Source: Igneacidithiobacillus sp041146875
Lineage (GTDB): Bacteria > Pseudomonadota > Gammaproteobacteria > Acidithiobacillales > Acidithiobacillaceae
Assembly: GCF_041146875.1 (NCBI RefSeq)
Contig: NZ_JBFRXP010000004.1
Span: 62,001-126,000 of the forward strand
Length of the DNA stretch: 64,000 bases
Direction of reading: 5' to 3'
Shown here: piece by piece, positions 34,194 through 42,241 of the stretch
How positions within the stretch are numbered: position 1 is the stretch's first letter
How the letters are laid out: each line of letters starts with the position of its first letter
Notes under the pieces: model-generated
Seen by the model: only the letters and a program-made list of their open reading frames with translations
What the model was told of the DNA's origin: nothing
Databases searched by the model: none
Translations under genes and position numbers: made by a program

Positions 34194-34949
34194 TCATGGC
34201 AACTGCGGTTCTTCTAGCCATTCCCAATCCACGCCGCGATGCTCGATCTCTGTCCGTAACATTTGCCACGCATCGCGCAAAGCTGGTGGATTGCCGCGCA
34301 GACCTAATTCGATTTGTGTGCCACTGGCCAGAAAGCTTGGTAGGCTGGAAAACTCGATTGTCGGATGCCCAGCGCAAAACTGCTCCATGAACAGCACCCA
34401 GTCGCTTTCCTTTTGTCCATGTAAAAGTACCCGCAATTGCAGCGCCGGAGTACGCACAGGAAAATCTCGTTCGAGAACCCAAGCGCTCATGGGCTCTGCC
34501 ATTTGCGGAAACCCTGGAAAAAAATAACCGTTGCGTAGCTGAAATCCCGGGACCTGATTGATGGGGTTGGGAATGATGCTGGCCTCGCTGGGTAAGTCCG
34601 CCATACGGATACGAATGGGTTCTGCGCCGTCGGCAAAGCGATCGCGAATCAGTCGTTCGGCTTCGGGATGACGCTGCAACGGCAGTTCCAGCGCTATTGC
34701 CGCCGCTGTCCTCGTTAGGTCGTCGGGGGTGGCACCCAGCCCGCCAAAGGAAAAAAAGGGGCACTCTTGCGCAAATGCCCAACGATACTGCGTAACGAGA
34801 TCCTCTAGGCGATCGGCAAGCAAAAGACTCCAGGCCAGCTCGTAGCCGCGTGCCAGAGCCTGCGCGCGACTGCGGGCAAAATGACGGTCTTCCCGCTTGC
34901 CGAGGAGAATCTCAGAGCCCACGATAATGATGCCGAGGTGCCCGGTCAT
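34194..34949 (-). CDS. CinA-like / MoCF-fold molybdopterin-binding domain protein
   Basis: A 251-residue protein with an N-terminal MoCF fold: IIIVGSEILLGKREDRH at residues 7-23, and FSFGGLGATPDDLTRTAAA around 67, corresponding to the GGxGPTxDD motif. The C-terminal half is not the pyrophosphatase/deamidase domain of full CinA, so it belongs to the short competence/damage-inducible-like group. It overlaps purN by 4 bases (ATGA), indicating coupling with purine synthesis genes. Confidence 0.8.
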   Translation of the reverse strand: MTGHLGIIIVGSEILLGKREDRHFARSRAQALARGYELAWSLLLADRLEDLVTQYRWAFAQECPFFSFGGLGATPDDLTRTAAAIALELPLQRHPEAERLIRDRFADGAEPIRIRMADLPSEASIIPNPINQVPGFQLRNGYFFPGFPQMAEPMSAWVLERDFPVRTPALQLRVLLHGQKESDWVLFMEQFCAGHPTIEFSSLPSFLASGTQIELGLRGNPPALRDAWQMLRTEIEHRGVDWEWLEEPQLP

Positions 34950-35605
34950 GCACTTCCCCCTGGGTTACAGCCGGAAAAGTCTGGACTCTGATAGCCGCGT
35001 TGCCAAACCACCCGATCATTTTTTAGAACACAGTCGCCGCGTAGCAGATGCCGCAGCGCCTGCGGGTAGAGTTGGTGCTCCAAATCCAGAACCCTCGCCG
35101 CCAGGGTTTCTGGATTATCGTCAGCGAGGATGGGAACGATGCCCTGGGCGATGATCGGGCCAGCATCCAGTTCCGGGATGACGAAATGCACCGTCGCCCC
35201 ATGCCAGCGTACTCCGGCGTGCAAGGCGTGCTGGTGGGTATGGAGACCGGGAAAAGCAGGCAAGAGGGAGGGGTGAATGTTGATCAGGCGGCCTACATAG
35301 CGCTGTACGAAACTGTCGGTGAGCTGGCGCATGAAGCCGGCCAAAATGATCCAGTCTGGGGCGTGGTCATCGATTGCCGCCGCCAGGGCCTGATCAAAAC
35401 TTGCGCGGTCCGGGTAAACCTGGTGGGGGATTACCCGCGTGGCGAGCCCGGCCTCCCGACACCAGGCGAGGCCGGCAGCGTTTGGCCGGTTGCTGATGAC
35501 GGCGCTGATACGTGCGGGGAGATCGCCGTTTTGGCAGGCCCGCTGAATAGCGCGCAGATTGCTGCCGCGCCCGGAAATCAGCAGCAGCAGCTTTTGTTCA
35601 GTCAA
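34946..35605 (-). CDS. purN: Phosphoribosylglycinamide formyltransferase PurN
   Basis: A 219-residue enzyme transferring a formyl group from 10-formyltetrahydrofolate to GAR in purine synthesis. The phosphate loop is LISGRGSNLRAI near the start. The catalytic Asn-His-Asp set lies in INIHPSLLPAFPG, a nearby HQHAL and ELDAGPIIAQG. A TTG start at 35605, overlapping the purM stop region with CTGGAGTTAT before it, is chosen because no ATG gives a family-like N-terminus. The order purM-purN-cinA with overlaps shows an operon. Confidence 0.93.
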   Translation of the reverse strand: MTEQKLLLLISGRGSNLRAIQRACQNGDLPARISAVISNRPNAAGLAWCREAGLATRVIPHQVYPDRASFDQALAAAIDDHAPDWIILAGFMRQLTDSFVQRYVGRLINIHPSLLPAFPGLHTHQHALHAGVRWHGATVHFVIPELDAGPIIAQGIVPILADDNPETLAARVLDLEHQLYPQALRHLLRGDCVLKNDRVVWQRGYQSPDFSGCNPGGSA

Positions 35606-36632
35606 GATAGATAACTCCAGCAGATTCCCGTGCTTCGAGTCGACCAATACAGTAGGCGGCCTGTCCGCTGGCCGCGAGATTTTGGATGGCGGCCTCGCGC
35701 TGTTCCCAGGGAACGATGGCGACCATGCCAATGCCCATATTGAAGACGCGGCGCATCTCCGCATTGTCGACATCGCCCTGCTCTTGCAGCCAAGTAAAAA
35801 TGGCCGGCCGTGGCCAGCTCCGCGGATCAATGACGGCGGCCAGCCCGGAGGGCAAGGAACGCGGCAAATTTTCGGTCAATCCGCCACCAGTAATGTGAGC
35901 GAGCGCACGGATTTCTACCCCGCTGCGCAGGGATTGGATGGCACGCACATAAATCTGTGTTGGACGCAGGAGTTGGTCGATAAGGGGCTCACCGTCCAGT
36001 TGTAGGTGTTGATGCGCCCCTGCCCGCACCAGAATCTTGCGAATCAGCGAATAGCCATTGCTGTGTGGCCCGGAGGACGCGATGCCAATCAGCGCGTCGC
36101 CGGCCCGACAGCGGCTGCCGTCGAGAATTTCCTCACGCTCGACGATGCCGACGGCAAAGCCGGCGAGGTCGTAGTGATCGTTTGGGTACATGCCGGGCAT
36201 TTCTGCGGTCTCGCCGCCGAGCAGCGCGCAGCCAGATTGCTGGCAACCCTCGGCAATGCCGGTAATGACCTGCGCTGCTACGTCCACATCGAGCTTGCTG
36301 CAGGCGTAATAATCGAGAAACCAGAGGGGCTCAGCGCCAGAAACGAGAATGTCATTGACGCACATCGCTACTAAGTCGATACCAATACCGTCATGCTTTT
36401 TTGCCTCCAGGGCGAGGAGCAATTTGGTGCCGACGCCATCGGTGCCGGAAACCAGGACCGGTTGGCGATAGCCTTGCGGTAGGGCAAAAAGGCCGCCAAA
36501 GCCGCCCAACCCACCCAATACCTCAGGACGTTGGGTTGCTGCGGCAAGAGGTTTGATGCGGTCCACCAGCTGGTTGCCGGCATCGATATCGACACCAGCT
36601 TGCTGGTAAGTAAGGGGATCTTTGGGATTCAC
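35598..36632 (-). CDS. purM: Phosphoribosylformylglycinamidine cyclo-ligase PurM
   Basis: A 344-residue AIR synthetase that closes the imidazole ring with ATP. It shows YQQAGVDIDAGNQLVDRI, LVSGTDGVGTKLLLA (about 63-77), LLGGETAEMPGMY (about 135) and HITGGGLTENLPR (about 247). The GTG at 36632 has GAGGAG 6 bases before it and gives the standard length; ATGs upstream lack such a site. It is first in the purM-purN-cinA operon. Confidence 0.95.
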   Translation of the reverse strand: MNPKDPLTYQQAGVDIDAGNQLVDRIKPLAAATQRPEVLGGLGGFGGLFALPQGYRQPVLVSGTDGVGTKLLLALEAKKHDGIGIDLVAMCVNDILVSGAEPLWFLDYYACSKLDVDVAAQVITGIAEGCQQSGCALLGGETAEMPGMYPNDHYDLAGFAVGIVEREEILDGSRCRAGDALIGIASSGPHSNGYSLIRKILVRAGAHQHLQLDGEPLIDQLLRPTQIYVRAIQSLRSGVEIRALAHITGGGLTENLPRSLPSGLAAVIDPRSWPRPAIFTWLQEQGDVDNAEMRRVFNMGIGMVAIVPWEQREAAIQNLAASGQAAYCIGRLEARESAGVIYLD

Positions 36633-36743
36633 GGCGGGCTCCTCATGCATAATGGGACGATGGTACGGAGCCACCGCGCCCGCGGCAAGCCAAAAAAATA
36701 CCCGCAGGGCGCTGCGGGTATTGTACAGACAGAAAGTAGGGCT

Positions 36744-37361
36744 TCAGAAGCGCTTGAAGGCCTGGCCACTTTTGGCGGCCTGGAAGCGCGCTTCGACGAG
36801 CGACCAGTTCATGTTTTTGTGCAGGGCCGCAAGGTAGTCGCCACGACCCAAGGCCTTCCAGTCGACCATGTAGGCATGCTCGAAGACGTCGACAACCACG
36901 AGTGGACTGAAGCCGCCGATATTGCCATCCTCATGCAATTGCACGAAGTGATTGTTGATCTGGCCGGTCGTGGTGTCGTAGTAGCAGATTGCCCAGCCGA
37001 TACCACGGCTTTTGGCAGCCGCCATCAGGTCTTCATGCCAAGCTTCGGCGCTACCGAATTGCTCGGTTACTGCGCTCTTGAAGCCGGGCGCATGATCCAT
37101 ACTGCTTCCAGCCTTGAGCTGCGCAAAATAGTACTCGTGCAGGACCATGCCGTTGTATTCAAAACCAAAGCGACGACGGCGGTCGGCATAGGTCAAAGAA
37201 GCGCCCTTGCCGGCCGCGCGCATCTCCTCCAGTTCCTTGCGCAGGGCATTGCTTTGTGCAACGTAGCCCTTGTACAGACCCCAGTGGTCGGTAATTTGAT
37301 CATCGCTGATGCCGTCAAGGCCGCTGGGCTTGAGTTCTTCCCGTACTGTGTATTCAGACAT
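36744..37361 (-). CDS. Iron/manganese superoxide dismutase
   Basis: A 205-residue cytoplasmic SOD. The four metal ligands are visible as H26 (TDHWGLYKGYV), H75 (VLHEYYFAQL), D158 and H162 (VVDVFEHAYMVDW). The N-terminal hairpin and NHFVQLHEDGNIGG region differ from E. coli SodB and look more like the SOD branch of some acidophiles and archaea. The ATG at 37361 follows AGGAGAG. It is a single gene, separated by 111 bases from purM. It fits protection against oxygen radicals. Confidence 0.9.
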   Translation of the reverse strand: MSEYTVREELKPSGLDGISDDQITDHWGLYKGYVAQSNALRKELEEMRAAGKGASLTYADRRRRFGFEYNGMVLHEYYFAQLKAGSSMDHAPGFKSAVTEQFGSAEAWHEDLMAAAKSRGIGWAICYYDTTTGQINNHFVQLHEDGNIGGFSPLVVVDVFEHAYMVDWKALGRGDYLAALHKNMNWSLVEARFQAAKSGQAFKRF

Positions 37362-37443
37362 TGCTACTCTCCTGTCGCTGAGTGGGACTGCAAGTATCAA
37401 TAAATTGTAGTCGGCGACCTGCACGCCCTGCAAACGATAACGA

Positions 37444-37466
37444 GGTCGGCTGGACGAGTGCTTTGG
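37444..37466. repeat. 23-bp direct repeat, copy 1
   Basis: The 23 bases beginning GGTCGGCTGGAC and ending GTGCTTTGG are repeated exactly at 40519-40541. The pair brackets about 3.05 kb holding a WGR gene, an AraC/GyrI regulator and an AAA ATPase. This copy lies in the gap after the SOD start, where no gene is read. Flanking bases differ at both ends. Confidence 0.9.
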
Positions 37467-37498
37467 CTCTCCTGTTGGCGTTGACAGACTGCGCGGTT

Positions 37499-37795
37499 TT
37501 ACCGATATCCCCGCCGCAGCCGGGTCCGCCGGACCTGCTCCACCAGGGCCGCCGCCGCCTGCGGGCTCGCCACAAAAGTCTGGACGACACGGGTGGGACG
37601 GTGCCCTATCCGCCCCCAGCTCCGCAGGATCTCCCAGTGCCCCCAGAGAGCCTGCTGCAGGGAGAGCCGGTAATAGCGGAACTGCCCCTTTTCAGGATCC
37701 CGTTTCTCCCAAACCCAGGTCTGCCAGTCGGCAACCTGGTAGGCCAATTCCCGACCTTGGGCATCCGGGCTGGGTGCATCCAGGAACTCAGCCAT
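37499..37795 (-). CDS. WGR-domain protein
   Basis: A 98-residue protein that is little more than one WGR domain: FRYYRLSLQQALWGHWEIL, then RSWGRIG and a closing TFVASPQAAAALVEQVRRTRLRRGY. WGR domains bind nucleic acid or sit next to polymerases and helicases in bacteria and eukaryotic PARPs. Stand-alone copies are common in mobile DNA but of unknown role. The start codon is an ATG at 37795. It lies inside the direct-repeat-bracketed segment. Confidence 0.8.
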   Translation of the reverse strand: MAEFLDAPSPDAQGRELAYQVADWQTWVWEKRDPEKGQFRYYRLSLQQALWGHWEILRSWGRIGHRPTRVVQTFVASPQAAAALVEQVRRTRLRRGYR

Positions 37796-37941
37796 CGTTT
37801 TTCCGCAGGACTGCGTACAGGGCGCTGTGCAACATTGATTGGCAACCCAAAAGCTACACTAAATTTTCGTGTTGGACATGATTTTATAGGGCGAGCAACT
37901 GCGCAAACCGGATCAGGAGCAACCATGGTTCCTACGAAACC

Positions 37942-38847
37942 ATGCATCTGTCCGTCGCCACTTACACACATTCTCTCATGCAATCTTCCGCCGCCCAGCG
38001 CCATGCGAAACGCTTCGACCGCGTGCTGCTTCACATCGAACAGCACCTCGACGACGAGTTGTCCCTTGAGACACTGAGCGAAGTCGCGCATTTCTCGCGC
38101 TTTCACTTCCACCGTGCCTTCTCGAGCTATGTCGGTGTGAGCGTGGCGCGCTATGTGCAGCACATGCGGCTACGCCGGGCCTCGCATCGGCTACTGAGTA
38201 AACCTACCGACGGTGTGCTGGACATCGCGTTGCAAGCCGGTTTCAACAGCGCCGAGGCATTCAGCCGCGCTTTTAAACGCACTTTCGGTCAAAGTCCCAC
38301 GGCATTCCGCCAGCAGCCTGAGTGGCATGCCTGGAATGCCGCCTTCGTTATTTCACCCTTTATCTGGAGCATCATCATGCAAGTCGATATCGTCGAGTTT
38401 CCTGCCACCCGCATTGCCGCGCTGAAATTTCGTGGACCAGTGCGCGCAGTGCCGCAAACCGTACAAGCCTTCATCGCCTGGCGCCAAGCCAGCAGTGTCT
38501 CGCCGGTGGATCGCTGCAAATCCTTCGGTATCGCCCACAATAACCCAGATACCGCACCGAACGATTTCCACTTCGACGTCTGCGGCGAATTACTCGAAGG
38601 AGCGCAGGTCGCCTCCAATCCGCAGGGCGTGGTTGAGGATCTCATCCCTGGGGGACGCTGCGCCCGCGTGCGCCACCTCGGACAACGCAACCGTTTGGGT
38701 GAAACTATCTACCCACTATACCGTGACTGGCTGCCCACCAGCGGAGAAACGCCGCGTGACTTCCCGTTATTCTTCCACTACGTCACCGTCGTTCCCGGAC
38801 CCGACTCCGATAACGACATCACAGACATCTACCTGCCGCTGAAGTGA
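37942..38847 (+). CDS. AraC-family regulator with C-terminal GyrI-like effector domain
   Basis: A 301-residue protein. It has an AraC double helix-turn-helix (about residues 25-125: LSLETLSEVAHFSRFHFHRAF, then DIALQAGFNSAEAFSRAFKRTFGQSP) and a GyrI/Rob-like small-molecule domain at the C-terminus (about 145-300). Such Rob/SoxS-like regulators with GyrI domains sense drugs or metabolites. The start is uncertain: ATG at 37942 or 37978. The best ribosome site (CAGGAGCAACC) leads to an ATG at 37925 in another frame, so re-initiation is possible. A plus-strand terminator follows at 39002-39022. Confidence 0.85.
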   Translation: MHLSVATYTHSLMQSSAAQRHAKRFDRVLLHIEQHLDDELSLETLSEVAHFSRFHFHRAFSSYVGVSVARYVQHMRLRRASHRLLSKPTDGVLDIALQAGFNSAEAFSRAFKRTFGQSPTAFRQQPEWHAWNAAFVISPFIWSIIMQVDIVEFPATRIAALKFRGPVRAVPQTVQAFIAWRQASSVSPVDRCKSFGIAHNNPDTAPNDFHFDVCGELLEGAQVASNPQGVVEDLIPGGRCARVRHLGQRNRLGETIYPLYRDWLPTSGETPRDFPLFFHYVTVVPGPDSDNDITDIYLPLK

Positions 38848-38997
38848 ACCCGTGTCGTTCAAAACCGATCGTTTGATGGACACGCCCGCCGAGGCCTGAA
38901 CGGCGGCCAGTGTTTCCCGTGGTGCCGATGGGGTTTCTGGACAAACTGCCCCAGAGATGAGTTTTCGGACACCCCATTATTCGTGTTCTCTAGACAT

Positions 38998-40140
38998 TCA
39001 GCCCGGCTCCGCCGGGTTTTTTATTTGCAGTACCGCCTGCTCTATCCAAGCGGCGAACGCCCGGTCTTCCACCAGATATTCCCTGTTGCCGGTAGTGGCG
39101 ATTACGCCCTTTGCGCACATTCTGGTTAAGCTCCGTTGAATGACGCCTGATGTTACGCCTTTTGCGGCAATCTCCATACGCTCCGCGATGAGTTCCCGGC
39201 TTTCTTGTGCGTAAGGCTTTTGTCCCTCCACTATTATGCTGAGCACCGCCTGATCGATGGGGGTCAGCTCCGCCCATCGGCTGGGGTATTCAGCCGACTC
39301 CTGTATGGCGGCTTTAACTTCCTGCAGTGCGGTGGCAATATCGGTGCTGCCCAACTGGACCATATTCGCCATCATCAACCGAAAATGCTCGGGCACCAGC
39401 GCCAAGTCGATAAATGCTTGCCATGCCTCCGCTTCATTTAATTGCCGTTGGGTCGCGTTGGTAAATGCGCGGAGCATGTGCCGCACGAACTCTGGGCCCA
39501 TCTGAGGGAATGGAATTTGATGGCTGAACTGGAAGAGTGGCGCTTTTTCTTTCTGGAACATGCGCTGCAGCCCTTCGCTCGACGACCCCGTGAATACGGC
39601 TTTGATTTGGTCTCCATGTTTATCAAGGGCGCTTCTCAGGGCGGCCACCAGTGCGCCGTACCGCTTCTCGTCCGCCAGCGACTGGATTTCGTCCACAAGC
39701 AGCAGTGTGGGTTTTTTCTTCTGGGCCAGGGTGTTCATCCACTGGCGGAGATCCAGCATTCGGTTGCTGACTTCTGCTATTCCCTGCTCCCACGAGGCTT
39801 GGGCACCCACTGTTCCGGCATTTGCGCCGACGCCTATTTTTGAGCCGGGCCGCCCGAGTCTGCGCCGGATATCGGGTATAATCCCCTCCCCTTCAGCGGC
39901 TTTTTGGATGGCGTCCAGTAATACGGCTTCGGGGTCTTCTCTGGACTCCCACAGGGACACGTAAATGGTGATATACCCCGCCCGCTCGGCGGCTGGGACC
40001 AGGTCTTTGCGGAGAAACTCCGTCTTGCCCATACGTCGCTGAGCGAAGAGCGCCAAGCTCTTGATGAGGCCGATATCCAGCGTTTTCAGGTATTGATCCG
40101 CCAAGTCCGTGCGGGGGTAGTGCCAAGGGTCCACGGTCAT
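38998..40140 (-). CDS. AAA ATPase with C-terminal winged helix, unknown role
   Basis: A 380-residue P-loop ATPase of the archaeal-ATPase/STAND-like kind. Walker A is ALFAQRRMGKTEF (K39), Walker B is TLLLVDEIQS (D150, E151), followed by a sensor-like FTGSS near 186. The C-terminal 110 residues (LTPIDQAVLSIIVEGQ, ELIAERMEIAAKGVTSGVIQRSLTRM) form a winged-helix-like end. The family is often single-gene, of unknown function, and carried on mobile DNA. It has a marked palindromic operator upstream, suggesting autoregulation. Its last codons double as the plus-strand terminator of the AraC gene. Confidence 0.82.
   Translation of the reverse strand: MTVDPWHYPRTDLADQYLKTLDIGLIKSLALFAQRRMGKTEFLRKDLVPAAERAGYITIYVSLWESREDPEAVLLDAIQKAAEGEGIIPDIRRRLGRPGSKIGVGANAGTVGAQASWEQGIAEVSNRMLDLRQWMNTLAQKKKPTLLLVDEIQSLADEKRYGALVAALRSALDKHGDQIKAVFTGSSSEGLQRMFQKEKAPLFQFSHQIPFPQMGPEFVRHMLRAFTNATQRQLNEAEAWQAFIDLALVPEHFRLMMANMVQLGSTDIATALQEVKAAIQESAEYPSRWAELTPIDQAVLSIIVEGQKPYAQESRELIAERMEIAAKGVTSGVIQRSLTRMCAKGVIATTGNREYLVEDRAFAAWIEQAVLQIKNPAEPG
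39002..39022 (+). terminator. Intrinsic terminator of the AraC-family gene
   Basis: CCCGGC-TCC-GCCGGG followed by TTTTTT on the plus strand. It overlaps the final codons (KNPAEPG) of the converging AAA ATPase gene, so one sequence serves both as coding end and terminator. Confidence 0.8.
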
Positions 40141-40141
40141 A

Positions 40142-40193
40142 TTTATCCTGTTTTATCGCCACAATAGATAATTATCTATTATACGGATAAAAC
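40142..40193. promoter_or_regulatory. Nested palindromic operator upstream of the AAA ATPase
   Basis: AATAGATAATTATCTATT (40163-40180) is a perfect 18-bp palindrome. Around it GTTTTATC (40150-40157) and GATAAAAC (40186-40193), and TTTATCC with GGATAAA, form a second inverted pair. All lie within 55 bases of the ATPase start (40140) in a strongly AT-rich patch. The 200 bases beyond (40194-40381) show no gene. Confidence 0.7.
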
Positions 40194-40381
40194 GAGATAA
40201 TTCAACAGAGCCATCCGTCCAGCCGATGGCGTTCTGGCTGTTCTCGAAACTCGTCAGTTCTGGCGGCCAGATACGAGAACGGTTTGCGAGAATAGGCGGG
40301 CGTCACAGTGACGCGCTGAGCCCGAAACGGGGGATATTTTTTCTGCCATGTGGTTGAGGCAGGCGGCTTACGCCGCCCCCC

Positions 40382-40621
40382 TCAACGGGGCCTGGGACGG
40401 TTTTTATAGACTGGCTGCGGCACGGGCTGCTGTGTCTGCACTGGCTGCTGCCCCCGTCCCCGCAAGGCACGGGCCTGTCCTTTTTGTAACGCAGCGAGTG
40501 CCTCGTCCTTGATGGATGGGTCGGCTGGACGAGTGCTTTGGTTTCGACTCCGGGCCAGGACTGCTACACTGCTAGCTCGTTCTGTTAGCGAATGTCCCTT
40601 AATTATGGCGCTATCTTCCAT
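40382..40621 (-). CDS. Possible small basic protein, uncertain
   Basis: An open frame of 79 residues ending in a Gln/Pro/Arg-rich tail (QTQQPVPQPVYKNRPRPR), with KDEALAALQKGQARALRGRG before it. The second half resembles the C-terminal end of a plasmid mobilisation protein, but this is a guess. The 5' part overlaps the hda promoter and start, and the second direct repeat copy. No ribosome site is evident. It is probably a gene remnant joined to chromosomal sequence at the repeat. Confidence 0.25.
   Translation of the reverse strand: MEDSAIIKGHSLTERASSVAVLARSRNQSTRPADPSIKDEALAALQKGQARALRGRGQQPVQTQQPVPQPVYKNRPRPR
40519..40541. repeat. 23-bp direct repeat, copy 2
   Basis: An exact copy of 37444-37466, placed about 65 bases before the hda start. 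It may mark the right end of an inserted segment, or be the chromosomal site duplicated on insertion. Confidence 0.9.
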
Positions 40622-41288
40622 AGTGGGTCAGCAGCTTTTGCCGTTGCAGCCACGGCAACTTGCGGGAATGACCAATCTTCCCGGTCTGCATGAAGAAGCC
40701 CTGGCGGCAATTCGCTTGCTGCGCAGAGGCTCCGCCGCGCTCTGTCTGTACGGAGAGATGGGGGTCGGCAAGACGCACCTCTTACTTTGGGCTGCCTTTG
40801 CCGGAGGTGCTTGGGCTCCCTATGTGGATTGCCGAACGGCCGTGGATGACAAAGTCTTGGATCTCAGCGCCGCCCCCTTTCTCTGCTTGGACAATATTGA
40901 TGCTTGGGCGGGGAATCCAGGGCGTGAGGAAGAGCTTTTCTGCCTGTTTAATACCCGTTTGGAGCAGGGCTTGCCGTGGTTGGTCAGTTGTGTTGCGCCA
41001 CGACCGCGCTGGCTGCTTGCCGATTGGGACAGCCGTTTGACGTCCTTTAGCAGCTACCGGTTGGAGCGTCCACAAGAAAAGCAGCTTGACCAGTTGATAC
41101 TGCAAATTTCGACACAGTTTGGTACACCCTTTGCGGCGCCATTGCGGCGGCACCTATTACGCTGGGAAACACGCAACATGAGTGCCCTCAGTAGTTTGAT
41201 CGAAGAGTTTCAGGGCTGGCTGTGGCAACGCCAAGTCACACCTAATGTGGTGCAATGGCGACTGTTTCGGCAGCAGACGCATGGCTGA
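40605..41288 (+). CDS. hda: DnaA-homologous regulator Hda
   Basis: A 227-residue AAA+ protein similar to the central part of DnaA. Walker A is LYGEMGVGKTHLLLWAA (about 48-64), Walker B is FLCLDNIDAWAG (about 94-105), and HLLRWETRNMSALSSLIEEF is sensor-II-like. Hda with the beta clamp stimulates ATP hydrolysis by DnaA and limits initiation of replication. The ATG at 40605 gives the typical MALSSIVGQQLLPL start. It overlaps yihY by 8 bases. Confidence 0.85.
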   Translation: MALSSIVGQQLLPLQPRQLAGMTNLPGLHEEALAAIRLLRRGSAALCLYGEMGVGKTHLLLWAAFAGGAWAPYVDCRTAVDDKVLDLSAAPFLCLDNIDAWAGNPGREEELFCLFNTRLEQGLPWLVSCVAPRPRWLLADWDSRLTSFSSYRLERPQEKQLDQLILQISTQFGTPFAAPLRRHLLRWETRNMSALSSLIEEFQGWLWQRQVTPNVVQWRLFRQQTHG

Positions 41289-42177
41289 TTTATTGAACGA
41301 TGGGGCAAAGGCGCTATCCGAGCGTTGGTACCCGCAGCCCCAGTCGCCCCGGTGGCGGCAGATGGTGTTCCGTTTCATTCGGGCTGGGCTGGGGTTTTGG
41401 CATGATGATTGTATCGATCGTGCGTCATTGCTCGCCTATACCACGCTCCTCGCCATTGTTCCCTTGCTGGCAGTGATTTTTAGCCTCTGGAACATCATCG
41501 GTTTTGCTGAGGACAAACGACGACTCATCGATCGCTATGTGTTTCAGAGTTTTCTCCCGCAAGTAGGCGATACGGTAATTCATTGGCTCAATCTTCTTGC
41601 TTCCCGAGGTGCCAGTTTGGGCTGGTACGGGGTCATTGGTTTGCTGTTTACCGCTCTCTTGCTGATCCACGAGATCGAACGGCATTTCAATGCAATTTGG
41701 GGCGAAAAGGTTCTTGTCCACTGGCTACGTCCGTTACGTTATATTTTTTTGCTTATATTGGGGCCTATCGCAAGTGCAGTGCTCATTCTTTCCTTGGGCC
41801 CAGTACAACACTGGTTGGCGCGGGTTGGTGTCTGGCCAGTATTTCCGGAGCAACTCAACGACTTGATTGCGTTTGTTGTGGAGGTGGTGATTTTCTGGGT
41901 CTTGTATCGGGTATTGCCAGCAGCGCATGTAGACATGGCAGATGCCTTGCTTGGGGCATTGACCGCCGCATTATTATTGAGCCTGGCAAAATTTTTGTTG
42001 ACGCTGTATATCCGCTACTCCATTACTGAATCACTGTACGGCGCCTTGGGGTTGTTGCCGGTATTTCTGCTTTGGCTGTATCTGACTTGGTTGGCGGTGT
42101 TGTTTGGTGCGGAAACCGCTGCGGCGGCACATTACCGCAAGCATCAAGTGGAGCCACCAGTGCAAGATGCCGGATAA
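41281..42177 (+). CDS. YihY/BrkB family inner membrane protein
   Basis: A 298-residue membrane protein with six or so hydrophobic segments, typical of the YihY (once annotated RNase BN) family: RASLLAYTTLLAIVPLLAVIFS near residue 50, then SRGASLGWYGVIGLLFTALLLIHEIERHFNAIWG and the C-terminal YGALGLLPVFLLWLYLTWLAVLFGAETAAA. The function is not established; transport or envelope roles are suggested in the family. The start codon lies inside the end of hda. Confidence 0.85.
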   Translation: MADLLNDGAKALSERWYPQPQSPRWRQMVFRFIRAGLGFWHDDCIDRASLLAYTTLLAIVPLLAVIFSLWNIIGFAEDKRRLIDRYVFQSFLPQVGDTVIHWLNLLASRGASLGWYGVIGLLFTALLLIHEIERHFNAIWGEKVLVHWLRPLRYIFLLILGPIASAVLILSLGPVQHWLARVGVWPVFPEQLNDLIAFVVEVVIFWVLYRVLPAAHVDMADALLGALTAALLLSLAKFLLTLYIRYSITESLYGALGLLPVFLLWLYLTWLAVLFGAETAAAAHYRKHQVEPPVQDAG

Positions 42178-42241
42178 CACGGGCGAGACATTTGCAGTAT
42201 GATTCTTTGCCATAAGATGAGAGATGAGAAAGGATATTGTA

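Noticed and set aside
37925..38077. ATG at 37925 with a good ribosome site as the AraC start
   Set aside because: It is in a different frame from the AraC protein and gives a short product without features.
40382..40621. Confident assignment as a mobilisation protein
   Set aside because: Only a low-complexity Gln/Pro/Arg tail supports it; retained only as a doubtful frame.
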